64,000 nucleotides of DNA from JBBQRS01 sp038214535 (GTDB taxonomy: Bacteria > Chloroflexota > Anaerolineae > CG2-30-64-16): contig JBBQRS010000010.1 in NCBI GenBank assembly GCA_038214535.1, positions 1 to 64,000 of the forward strand. Reading direction: 5' to 3'. Positions 50,706 through 58,083 of the stretch are shown here, in pieces. Both the position numbers and the translations under genes were made by a program. Each line of letters starts with the position of its first letter. Within the stretch, counting starts at the first letter, position 1. Under the pieces are notes generated by a model, which did not search any database, was not told where the DNA came from, and saw only the letters and a program-made list of their open reading frames with translations.

Positions 50706-50755
50706 GATATATCATCCTGAAGTAACAGTAAGACGCGCCGGTGGTCCCGGCGCGT
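50704..50755 (-). promoter_or_regulatory. alaS leader hairpin and palindrome at the start codon
   Basis: A 9-bp hairpin (50733-50741 with 50747-50755, loop of five) precedes the ribosome site. A perfect 12-bp palindrome ATGATATATCAT (50704-50715) overlaps the start codon. Both could allow translational control. Confidence 0.45.
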
Positions 50756-50766
50756 GATTAATCTGC

Positions 50767-50795
50767 ATTTTACGCCCAAAGTGGTGGTTTGTCAA
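50767..50795 (-). promoter_or_regulatory. Promoter of the alaS operon
   Basis: On the minus strand TTGACA (50790-50795) and TAAAAT (50767-50772) are 17 bases apart, a near-consensus promoter. Confidence 0.75.
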
Positions 50796-50804
50796 AAGAA
50801 ACCA

Positions 50805-50836
50805 CAAATCCCCGGTCAGTCTCGACCGGGGATTTG
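50805..50836 (-). terminator. Terminator of the LysM-PA14 gene
   Basis: A 13-bp perfect stem (CAAATCCCCGGTC with GACCGGGGATTTG) is followed on the minus strand by TGGTTTCTTTTG, a moderate T tract. Confidence 0.7.
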
Positions 50837-50888
50837 ATCAAGTTGCGTTCGCCGATAACGTAGTTACGCAGTTACGACATTCGGACGA

Positions 50889-51569
50889 TCAATGCAGCTT
50901 CTGGAACCGAACCTGCACTTCCGCCAGTCCCTCTGCTTCGAAGTACTCGACCGTGAAGGAGTGGTAACCCGGCGGGATGTAGATGTCGCGGAAGGAACCT
51001 TGCACCGGCCGGACGGACCAGTCCGACATGACCTGCGTTCCGTCAATGAAGAGGCGGAAACCGTCATCGGAACGGGCCAGCGCCCTGTAGAGGCCGCCGC
51101 CGACGTACCACGTGCTCATGAAGCGAGCCGAAAAATTGTCAACGCCAACGCCGGGCACGGGAGCGCCCCAACCCCAGTTGAAGTTGACGGCGGGGACCAC
51201 GAGCTGCGCGACCGGCGCGCCACTCAGGTCACGATTGTTGAAGTAAGTTGCCAGCCAGGGTGTGCCGGGGCCAGGAGCCGGGGGTACAGGCGGTTTCGGG
51301 GGCTTCGGGGGCCGCGGCGGAGGACACACGCCGGGAATCCAAAGCACCTGACCGGCATAAATCCGGTCAATGTTCGTGATGTGGTTGGCCTGGGCAATCG
51401 CATAGATGCTCGTGTGATACCTGGCTGCGATGCTGGTCAGGGATTCACCCACGCGCACGCGATGCGAGACGCCACACCCACCGGCAGAGGCTGCCGGCGC
51501 CAACAAGACACTCAACAAGATGACGATGACGAGGATTGCGCTCAACCGGCGCCCAACTGAACCGGCCAT
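50889..51569 (-). CDS. Secreted LysM and PA14-domain protein
   Basis: The 226-residue precursor has a signal peptide (about 1-29), one LysM domain (HRVRVGESLTSIAARYHTSIYAIAQANHI ... about 36-80, shown only in part), a Pro/Lys linker (PPRPPKPPKPPVPPAP) and a PA14-type beta domain (WLATYFNNRDLSG, RSDDGFRLFIDGTQVMSDW, GYHSFTVEYFEA) thought to bind sugars. It is probably held on the cell wall. The ATG follows AAGGAGA. Confidence 0.8.
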   Translation of the reverse strand: MAGSVGRRLSAILVIVILLSVLLAPAASAGGCGVSHRVRVGESLTSIAARYHTSIYAIAQANHITNIDRIYAGQVLWIPGVCPPPRPPKPPKPPVPPAPGPGTPWLATYFNNRDLSGAPVAQLVVPAVNFNWGWGAPVPGVGVDNFSARFMSTWYVGGGLYRALARSDDGFRLFIDGTQVMSDWSVRPVQGSFRDIYIPPGYHSFTVEYFEAEGLAEVQVRFQKLH

Positions 51570-51655
51570 TGGTGTCTCCTTTCCATACTTCTGAGGTTGT
51601 CCGTACCCGATAATTGATGCATCGCCGACATTTTTGTTCGCGCTGCGACAATCAC

Positions 51656-51684
51656 ATCATAACCGCTATGCAATCATCTGTCAA
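51656..51684 (-). promoter_or_regulatory. Promoter of the LysM-PA14 gene
   Basis: On the minus strand TTGACA (51679-51684) and TATGAT (51656-51661) are 17 bases apart, a near-consensus match. Confidence 0.75.
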
Positions 51685-51825
51685 TATGCTATGTTGACGT
51701 AATGGTAAAATTGGTTGCAAAGAGTCGTTTTTATGCTTACTACACGCAATCGAGTCGGTTTGGGTGAGATAGTGAATTTGGCATAATGGTTAAGATCACA
51801 AGAAGGATGTCTTGTCGGGTCGCGT

Positions 51826-51854
51826 TTGGGCTTCCACCCGGTTTCGACTATGAT
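51826..51854 (+). promoter_or_regulatory. Promoter of the LysM lipoprotein gene
   Basis: TTGGGC (51826-51831) and TATGAT (51849-51854) are 17 bases apart. Confidence 0.5.
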
Positions 51855-51928
51855 TAGACCCGGATAAGATAACTATGATCAAGTCGTTTATCAGGATAAG
51901 GCTTCTTTCGTCCGGTGGAACATCTGCG

Positions 51929-52918
51929 GTGAACAAGTTTTGCATACTCTTTGCTGCGCTCTTCATCTTGTTCGCCCTTTCGGGCTGTGGGCAGGTGATT
52001 ACGTTACAAACGCCGACGCCGACGTTCACTCCGACGGTTGTCGTCACCGTTGCGGCGACGCTGCGCCCTACCGCCACGCCCGCGCCGTATACCCCTGCCC
52101 CGACGCCGACGCCAACCATTACGCCAACCCCCGTGATCTACGCGATTCAACGCGGCGATAACCTGATGGCGATCGCAAACAAATTTGGCGTTTCCCTGCG
52201 CGATCTTCAGGACACGAATGGGATTACAGACCCCCGCAGCCTGCGCGTTGGGCAGGAACTGATCATCCCGAGTCGGAGCGAGGTTGAAGCCGAGACCCCG
52301 ACGCCGCAACCGACGATCGTCGCTTTTCAGGTCGAAAATGTGTCATTCAGCCGGTCGTCGCTGGGTGGTTTATGGGTGTTCGGGGAGGTTCGCAACACGG
52401 CTGGGATCGAGTTGGAGCAGGCCAGCGTCATCGTTCGCTTGCTGGATGAAAACGACGAGATCATTGCCGAGGTGAGTGCGCCGGTGCAAAAGGACCTTCT
52501 CGGTCTCGATGATGTCGCACCGTTCGGCGCACGTTTCGAGGCGCCTCCTGCGTCTTTCGCCAGCTATATCGCCTTGCCCGCGTCGGGCATTCAAGGCTAC
52601 GTCGGCAATTACTACCGTGATCTTGAAGCGCGCGATGTGGTCGGCGACGGCGAGCGCTATGCCGCGTATACGTTGACCGGCAAGGTCGCCAATACGGGCC
52701 CGGAAGATGCCGTGGACGTGGTTGTGGTCGGTACGCTTTACGATGCCCTGGGCCGCGTGATCGCGACGCGACGCGGCGTGCCTGAGCATAATGTGGTGCC
52801 GCGCGGCGGCGAAACGACCTTTACGCTTGGCCTTACCCCCGCCGGGGGGCCGGTAGATCACTTCCGCGTAGATGTCATGGGGCGACGTGTGCCGACTCCT
52901 ACCCCTCCACCCGGCTAA
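51929..52918 (+). CDS. LysM lipoprotein with FxLYD-like domains
   Basis: From GTG 51929 the 329-residue precursor has a clean lipoprotein signal ending LSGC (Cys20), a Thr-Pro tether, a LysM domain (VIYAIQRGDNLMAIANKFGVS), a second Thr-Pro stretch and two beta domains (about 130-215 and 225-315) with VFGEVRNTAGIELEQASVIVRLLDENDEII, like FxLYD domains. It sits outside the membrane and may bind peptidoglycan. An ATG at 51875 would put 18 residues before the signal peptide, so the GTG with GGTGGAA eight bases upstream is preferred. Confidence 0.78.
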   Translation: MNKFCILFAALFILFALSGCGQVITLQTPTPTFTPTVVVTVAATLRPTATPAPYTPAPTPTPTITPTPVIYAIQRGDNLMAIANKFGVSLRDLQDTNGITDPRSLRVGQELIIPSRSEVEAETPTPQPTIVAFQVENVSFSRSSLGGLWVFGEVRNTAGIELEQASVIVRLLDENDEIIAEVSAPVQKDLLGLDDVAPFGARFEAPPASFASYIALPASGIQGYVGNYYRDLEARDVVGDGERYAAYTLTGKVANTGPEDAVDVVVVGTLYDALGRVIATRRGVPEHNVVPRGGETTFTLGLTPAGGPVDHFRVDVMGRRVPTPTPPPG

Positions 52919-52933
52919 TAAACCGAAAGGTCT

Positions 52934-53596
52934 ATGGGCAAAGTTATGCGTGAGCCCCTGCCCTACTTCTTGGCCCGCAATGCTGTCCTGGGCATCATGC
53001 GCGTGATCACGCGGCTCGACGTGGAGGGAGTTGAGCAAATTCCGCTGGACGGCCCGCTGATTATCGCGCCGAACCACCTGCACGCATTGGACGGCCCTGT
53101 TGTCGCTGCCGTCATTCCGCGGCGTCTGACCGTGCTTGCTGCCGATAAGTGGGAACACACTGTGGCGGGGCTTCTATTACGTATCTTCACCAACAGCATC
53201 TTCGTCGCGCGCGGCGAAGCAGATCGGGCTGCGCTGAGCAGAGCTTTGGCCGTCTTGAAGACCGGCCAGTCATTGACCGTTGCGCCGGAGGGGACGCGCA
53301 GTCGTTCAGGGGGGTTGTTACCGGGTAAAAACGGCCCGGTTTATCTCGCCAGCCGCGGCCCGGCCCCGATTATCCCGATCGTGGTCTGGGGTCAGGAGCG
53401 CGCTCTGGGGGACTGGCGGCGGCTGCGGCGCCCCGAGATTCACGTGCGCGTTGGCCCGCCCATTTGCCTGCCGCCGGAAGCCGGCCGGGCGCGCAGCGAG
53501 GGTCTGAACCAATACACCGATGCGTTGATGTTGGAGATGGCCCGAATGCTGCCCCCGGCGTATCGCGGCCACTACAGAGATCGTATCTCTGAGTAA
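52934..53596 (+). CDS. plsC: 1-acyl-sn-glycerol-3-phosphate acyltransferase (PlsC family)
   Basis: The 220-residue membrane-associated acyltransferase has the HX4D motif NHLHALD (His48, Asp53) and the EGTRSRSG motif (Glu119), which bind the acyl acceptor. VWGQERALG and GPPI are typical of the C-terminal part. It makes phosphatidic acid for phospholipids. It starts 15 bases after the lipoprotein gene. Confidence 0.85.
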   Translation: MGKVMREPLPYFLARNAVLGIMRVITRLDVEGVEQIPLDGPLIIAPNHLHALDGPVVAAVIPRRLTVLAADKWEHTVAGLLLRIFTNSIFVARGEADRAALSRALAVLKTGQSLTVAPEGTRSRSGGLLPGKNGPVYLASRGPAPIIPIVVWGQERALGDWRRLRRPEIHVRVGPPICLPPEAGRARSEGLNQYTDALMLEMARMLPPAYRGHYRDRISE

Positions 53597-53610
53597 ATCC
53601 TCGCCACCTC

Positions 53611-53674
53611 CTTCGTAGTGACGGCTTCAGCCGTTGGGGCAGGCCGCACAACGGCTGAAGCCGTCACTACGAAG
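53611..53674. repeat. Perfect 26-bp inverted repeat with 12-base loop (REP-like element)
   Basis: The arms 53611-53636 and 53649-53674 are exact reverse complements, built around GTAGTGACGGCTTCAGCC. The element lies between two converging genes. It could end transcription in both directions, and its form resembles dispersed palindromic repeats. Confidence 0.8.
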
Positions 53675-53684
53675 GGTCTTACTC

Positions 53685-54530
53685 TTATGTCCGGCCGATG
53701 CGCCGGGCGACCTCTACCCACTCTTCGATGCTCAACGTCTCGGCGCGCCGATTCGGTTCAACACCGGCATCCTGGAGTAGATCGGCTGCTACCTGCGGCG
53801 AGATGGCGAGACCGGCGGCCAGGCTGTTGCGAAGTTGCTTTCTTGGCCGGCTGTAGCCTGCCCGCACGGCGCGGAAGAAGAGATCGTCGGTGATGTCTGA
53901 ATCGGCACGGTTTTTGATCCGGTCGAGACGCACCACCGCGGAGTCAACTTTTGGTACGGGGTAGAACGCGCCGGCCGGGATGCGGTGTACGAGTTGCGCC
54001 CGGCTGTAATACTGAACGCTGGTCGCCAGCAGGTTTGTCTTGGGGGGGCGCGCGACGATTCGTTCGGCGACTTCTGCCTGTACAGTCAATACCAGTGTTG
54101 TGGCCGCAGGTTCGGCCTCGAGCAGCCGGCGAATGGCCGCGCCGGTGATGTAATATGGCAGATTGGCGACGACCTTGTACCTTGCGGCGTCCGCCTCGAC
54201 CATCAACCCGCCGATGTCAATTTCGAGGATATCGCCGTGGGTGATCGTGACCCACGGGCGATCCTCGAAGAGCGCGCTCAGGAATGGGATGAGCCGGTTA
54301 TCCAGTTCGACCGCGATGACCTTGCCGGCCTGCGCGGCGATCAGCTCGGTCATCTCACCGCGGCCCGGCCCGATTTCCAGCACGGCGTCCGACTTTGTTA
54401 GCTCTGCGGCTTCCACGATGCGCGCGCGATGGACGGGGTCCACGAGAAAGTGCTGCCCCAACCCCTTTTTGGGCCGCACAGATTTCGCGCTGTCTGCATT
54501 GACGGCCCGCCCTTGGCTCGACCTGCTCAC
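53685..54530 (-). CDS. ksgA: 16S rRNA dimethyladenosine transferase KsgA (RsmA)
   Basis: The 281-residue enzyme has GLGQHFLVD at the start of its fold, the SAM motif VLEIGPGRGEMT and the adenine-methylation motif NLPYYIT, plus YPVPKVDSAVVRL. It dimethylates two adenines near the 3' end of 16S rRNA, a late ribosome assembly step. The GTG start follows GAGGAG that lies in the lepA stop region, so the two are coupled. Confidence 0.95.
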   Translation of the reverse strand: MSRSSQGRAVNADSAKSVRPKKGLGQHFLVDPVHRARIVEAAELTKSDAVLEIGPGRGEMTELIAAQAGKVIAVELDNRLIPFLSALFEDRPWVTITHGDILEIDIGGLMVEADAARYKVVANLPYYITGAAIRRLLEAEPAATTLVLTVQAEVAERIVARPPKTNLLATSVQYYSRAQLVHRIPAGAFYPVPKVDSAVVRLDRIKNRADSDITDDLFFRAVRAGYSRPRKQLRNSLAAGLAISPQVAADLLQDAGVEPNRRAETLSIEEWVEVARRIGRT

Positions 54531-54531
54531 C

Positions 54532-56334
54532 CTACTCCTCGTCGAGCCGGAGGATCGTCATGAAGGCTTCTTGCGGTACCTGCACCGAACCGATCATCTT
54601 CATCCGCTTCTTGCCCTCTTTCTGTTTTTCCAGTAGCTTGCGCTTGCGCGTGATATCTCCGCCATAGCATTTTGCCAGCACGTCTTTCCGCATCGCCTTG
54701 ACGTTGGCGCGACTGACGATCTTGTTGCCCACAGCGGCCTGAATCGGCACGTCGAACTGCTGGCGCGGAATCACGTCCTTCAGTTTGCTGACGAGCTTCT
54801 GGCCTTTCGTGAAGATCTGATCCCGATGCACGATCATGCTGAGCGCGTCAATGGGGTCTTTGTTCACCAGCACGTCCAGCCGTACCATGTCGGCGGGCCG
54901 ATAGCCTTCGAGGTGATAATCCAGGCTGGCGTAACCCTTGGTGCGCGCCTTCAACTCGTTGTAAAAGTCGGTCAGGATTTCAACGAGCGGGATGTGATAG
55001 CTTAGCAGAACCCGCCGCTGATCGAGATACTCCTGTGCCTTGAACTGCCCGCGCCGGGTCGTCACCAGATCCATGACGGAGCCGATGAATTCCGTCGGGG
55101 TGAAGACGTCTATCTGAATCCACGGTTCGCGAATCTCGGCGATGGTCGTCGGGTCGGGCAACTCGGCGGGGCTATCAATGATGATCTCGCTGCCGTCCGT
55201 TTTGGTGACCTCGTATTCGACGCTTGGCGCGGTGAAGACCAGATCGAGGTCGTACTCGCGCTCCAGCCGCTCCTGGATGATCTCCATGTGAAAGAGGCCG
55301 AGAAAGCCGCAGCGGAACCCATAGCCCAGCGCCTGGCTGACCTCCGGTTGGAAGCTCAGCGCCGCATCATTGAGTTGCAGTTTTGCAAGCGCGTCGCGCA
55401 GGTTCAGATAGTCGCTCGCATCACTGGGGAACGCGCTGGCGAAGACCATGGACTTCATCGGCGTATAGCCCGGCAGCGGGGTCTCGGCGGGGTTTGCATT
55501 CCAGGTGAACGTGTCGCCGACGCGACAGTCCGCGACATCCTTGAGACCCGTGGCGATGTAGCCGACCTCGCCCGCGCTCAGGGTACCCGTGGGCTGCATG
55601 TTCGGGCCAAAAGCGCCGATCTCAATCGGTTCGACAACAAGCTCGGTAGACATCATGCGCAGGGTCTCGCCGGAGCGCACGTGCCCATCCACCAACCGGA
55701 CGTAGGCGATCACGCCTTTATAGGAATCATAATGGCTGTCGAAGATCAAGGCGCGCAGCGGTTGCCCCGCCTGACCGTGCGGCGGTGGAATGTGCTTGAC
55801 GATAGATTCCAACAGCGTGTGAACATTGGTTCCCTCTTTGGCCGAGATGCGGATCACATCTTCCGCCGGTACGCCGATGACCTCTTCGACCTCCTGTGCG
55901 ACTTCTTCCGGCTGCGCGGAAACCAGATCAATTTTGTTGACAACGGGGATGATCTCGAGATCATTCTCCATCGCGAGATAAAGATTCGCCAGCGTTTGGG
56001 CCTCGATGCCTTGAGTGGCGTCTACGACCAGCACGGCGCCTTCACAGGCTTGCAGCGCGCGGCTGACTTCGTAGGCAAAATCTACGTGACCCGGCGTGTC
56101 AATCAGGTTGAGTTCGTAGCGGTCGCCCTTGTCGTCGGTATAATACATCCGAACCGCCGATGCCTTGATCGTGACGCCCTTCTCGCGCTCCAGGTCCATA
56201 CTGTCCAGCACTTGCGCCATCATGTTCCGATCGGAGATCGTGCCGGTAAGCTCCAGCATCCGGTCGGCCAGCGTAGACTTGCCGTGGTCAATATGGGCGA
56301 TAATACAGAAGTTGCGGATTTGTTGTTGTTCCAT
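54532..56334 (-). CDS. lepA: Elongation factor 4 (LepA)
   Basis: The 600-residue length is normal. The GTPase domain has AHIDHGKSTLADRML, DTPGHVDF and NKIDL. The C-terminal domain has the LepA-specific AKCYGGDITRKRKLLEKQKEGKKRMK. LepA acts on translating or assembling ribosomes. A frame to 56505 adds 57 residues without family likeness, and the promoter lies inside that stretch, so ATG 56334 is the start. Confidence 0.97.
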   Translation of the reverse strand: MEQQQIRNFCIIAHIDHGKSTLADRMLELTGTISDRNMMAQVLDSMDLEREKGVTIKASAVRMYYTDDKGDRYELNLIDTPGHVDFAYEVSRALQACEGAVLVVDATQGIEAQTLANLYLAMENDLEIIPVVNKIDLVSAQPEEVAQEVEEVIGVPAEDVIRISAKEGTNVHTLLESIVKHIPPPHGQAGQPLRALIFDSHYDSYKGVIAYVRLVDGHVRSGETLRMMSTELVVEPIEIGAFGPNMQPTGTLSAGEVGYIATGLKDVADCRVGDTFTWNANPAETPLPGYTPMKSMVFASAFPSDASDYLNLRDALAKLQLNDAALSFQPEVSQALGYGFRCGFLGLFHMEIIQERLEREYDLDLVFTAPSVEYEVTKTDGSEIIIDSPAELPDPTTIAEIREPWIQIDVFTPTEFIGSVMDLVTTRRGQFKAQEYLDQRRVLLSYHIPLVEILTDFYNELKARTKGYASLDYHLEGYRPADMVRLDVLVNKDPIDALSMIVHRDQIFTKGQKLVSKLKDVIPRQQFDVPIQAAVGNKIVSRANVKAMRKDVLAKCYGGDITRKRKLLEKQKEGKKRMKMIGSVQVPQEAFMTILRLDEE

Positions 56335-56385
56335 CGGTACACCACGAAAGGGATTCGACGCGCGAAAAGGGCGCAATACCATCAA

Positions 56386-56414
56386 ATTATAGCGCGCGAC
56401 CCCGATATATGAAA
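56386..56414 (-). promoter_or_regulatory. Promoter of lepA-ksgA
   Basis: On the minus strand TTTCAT (56409-56414) and TATAAT (56386-56391) are 17 bases apart. Confidence 0.6.
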
Positions 56415-56457
56415 GCGTGGAGGATGATTGTGCAGGGAGACCTGGGAGGTAAGCGAA

Positions 56458-56495
56458 GTTTGGGCGAAACGAGTGTGCGTTCGCTGCGCCCAAAC
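56458..56495 (-). terminator. Hairpin after the Crp/Fnr gene
   Basis: GTTTGGGCG (56458-56466) pairs with CGCCCAAAC (56487-56495). No T run follows on the minus strand, so termination is only possible. Confidence 0.45.
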
Positions 56496-56501
56496 GGGGG
56501 T

Positions 56502-57170
56502 TCAAGCTGTTTCGGCGACCAGTTTATCGCGGTTTAGCACGGTGACGCGTCCGCGCCCCAGGCGCACCGCGCCGTCTGTTTGCAATCCTGCCAGACAGCG
56601 CGCGACGACTTCCCGCGTTGTGCCGACTTCGGCGGCGAGTTCAGATTGCGTCCAGCGAACCATGTCGCCGTTGTTGACGGTGTTTTCAAGAAGCGCCAGC
56701 GCGACGCGCTCGGAGACCTTGCGAAACGACAGATGTTCGATCAGGCCGCTCATGTGCTTAATGCAGCTCTTGGTGCTTTTCCAGGCCGCATGACATAGCA
56801 CCGTATCGCGGTTAGCCAGATCTTGGAAAGCGTCAGCATTAATCGTCAGCGCCTTCCCTGCGGTGGCGGCGCGCAGACCGGCTACCGCAGGATCGTTCAT
56901 GAACATCATGCAGACCCCGCCGCATTTATTTGGCGTCGCATCACACATCACCTGACGCCGGCCGCGTGCGGTGGTCTTGTCAAGTTGAACGTTGCCTTCC
57001 AACAACAACAGCATCATGCCGCCCGCCTCTCCCTCAACGAACAGGATATCTCCCGGCTCGAAATTGTGGAGTTGCCCCTGCGCCAGTAGTGCGGCCTGGC
57101 TTTCATCGGAGCAATCCGCGAGTAATGAGTTCTCAAAATGGAAATTCGAATGAAGGTGTTCGGGGACCAT
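56502..57170 (-). CDS. Crp/Fnr-family regulator, cysteine-rich
   Basis: The 222-residue protein has an N-terminal cyclic-nucleotide-like beta barrel (about 15-125), a dimer helix and a winged helix-turn-helix (TQSELAAEVGTTREVVARCLAGLQTDG, from about 174). It has cysteines at 20, 76, 83, 87, 126 and 136 in the sensor part plus one in the DNA-binding domain. This is more than an ordinary Crp, and the spacing does not match the E. coli Fnr cluster ligands, so redox or metal sensing is possible but unproven. GAGGAGG precedes the ATG. It lies next to the sdh operon and has a Crp-like site over its own promoter. Confidence 0.85.
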   Translation of the reverse strand: MVPEHLHSNFHFENSLLADCSDESQAALLAQGQLHNFEPGDILFVEGEAGGMMLLLLEGNVQLDKTTARGRRQVMCDATPNKCGGVCMMFMNDPAVAGLRAATAGKALTINADAFQDLANRDTVLCHAAWKSTKSCIKHMSGLIEHLSFRKVSERVALALLENTVNNGDMVRWTQSELAAEVGTTREVVARCLAGLQTDGAVRLGRGRVTVLNRDKLVAETA

Positions 57171-57210
57171 GACGCGCCTCCTCTACTGTGGCGGCAAACG
57201 GCTCAACTTG

Positions 57211-57226
57211 TGTAAATCATATCACA
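57211..57226. promoter_or_regulatory. Crp-like site TGTAA-N6-TCACA over the regulator's promoter
   Basis: The minus strand reads TGTGA-TATGAT-TTACA, nine of ten conserved Crp half-site bases. The central six bases are the -10 element, so binding would repress the gene. Confidence 0.55.
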
Positions 57227-57244
57227 TTGCATTATCGGCGTCAA
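57216..57244 (-). promoter_or_regulatory. Promoter of the Crp/Fnr regulator gene
   Basis: On the minus strand TTGACG (57239-57244) and TATGAT (57216-57221) are 17 bases apart. Confidence 0.65.
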
Positions 57245-57279
57245 TAGTGAAATCTGACGCGAAACCTCGGCTTACGAGA

Positions 57280-57317
57280 CAAAAAGATCGCCTGCAAGCA
57301 GGTTGGGCTTGCAGGCG
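57280..57317 (-). terminator. Terminator of the bc-sdh operon
   Basis: CGCCTGCAAG (57289-57298) pairs with CTTGCAGGCG (57308-57317), followed on the minus strand by ATCTTTTTG. Confidence 0.8.
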
Positions 57318-57345
57318 TGTTCGCTTGAAAGGGGTGTCTCGGCGC

Positions 57346-58047
57346 TTATTCGACGTCACCCGTGAGGATTGCCTTCTTGACTTCGCCGATCGCTTTTGTT
57401 ATGTCAATGTCGCGCGGGCAGGCTTCGACACAGTTGTAGATGGTGTGACATCGCCACACACCGTTCTTGTCGTCGAGGATCGCGAGCCGAACCTGCGCGC
57501 CCTGGTCACGGTCGTCGAAGATGAAACGATGCGCCTGCACGATGGCGGCTGGCCCGAAGTAGCTGCCGTTGGCCCAAAAGCTGGGGCAAGAGGTGGTGCA
57601 GGCCGCGCAGAGAATGCACTTCGTGGTCTCATCGAACCGCGCCCTGGCCTCCGGGCTTTGCAACCGTTCGTTATAGGGCGGCGGATCGTCGTTAATCAGA
57701 TAGGGACGCACCGTCCGAAAGTGCGCGAAGAACGGCTCCATGTCAACCGCCAGGTCTTTGATGACCGGCAAACCGCGCAATGGCTCAATCGTGATCTGAT
57801 CCCCAACATCCTGCACCAGCTCCTTACACGCGAGGCGGTTGTGGCCATTGATCACCATCGCATCGGAACCGCACACGCCGTGCGCGCAGGATCGCCGGAA
57901 TGTCAGCGAGCCGTCTTGATAGCCCTTGATCTCCGTCAACAAATCGAGGACGCGCGCTGTAGGTTCAGCTTCCACCGTATATTCGCCCCAATAGGGTTTG
58001 CGATCCTTTTCGGGGTTAAATCTGCGGATCTTGACCCGTACTTTCAT
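57346..58047 (-). CDS. sdhB: Succinate dehydrogenase iron-sulfur subunit
   Basis: The 233-residue protein has [2Fe-2S] ligands Cys54, Cys59, Asp62 (CGSD, as in E. coli SdhB) and Cys74. A [4Fe-4S] site follows at Cys144, 147, 150 and 210, and a [3Fe-4S] site at Cys154, 200 and 206, by analogy with known structures. It passes electrons from flavin to quinone in complex II. The ATG at 58047 follows GGGGG; a TTG at 58059 is less likely. It is the last gene of the respiratory run. Confidence 0.95.
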   Translation of the reverse strand: MKVRVKIRRFNPEKDRKPYWGEYTVEAEPTARVLDLLTEIKGYQDGSLTFRRSCAHGVCGSDAMVINGHNRLACKELVQDVGDQITIEPLRGLPVIKDLAVDMEPFFAHFRTVRPYLINDDPPPYNERLQSPEARARFDETTKCILCAACTTSCPSFWANGSYFGPAAIVQAHRFIFDDRDQGAQVRLAILDDKNGVWRCHTIYNCVEACPRDIDITKAIGEVKKAILTGDVE

Positions 58048-58083
58048 CCATGCCCCCAATGCCTGGCCGCAACAGCCAAGATA

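Larger units (their letters stand above)
51570..51928. other. AT-rich divergent intergenic region
   Basis: These 359 bases lie between two divergent LysM genes and are clearly richer in A and T than their surroundings. They hold the two divergent promoters listed separately. I see no RNA gene or further open frame of note. Confidence 0.5.

Noticed and set aside
50706..50800. T-box riboswitch in front of alaS
   Set aside because: No T-box core (AGGGTGGNACCGCG) is present; the hairpin is simple and the leader is only about 55 bases.
51786..51850. tRNA-like segment (GGTTAAGATCACA) in the AT-rich region
   Set aside because: No acceptor stem, T-loop or anticodon arm can be formed.
55288..56412. 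374-codon plus-strand frame opposite lepA
   Set aside because: lepA is certain on the other strand; the frame has biased composition and no motifs.
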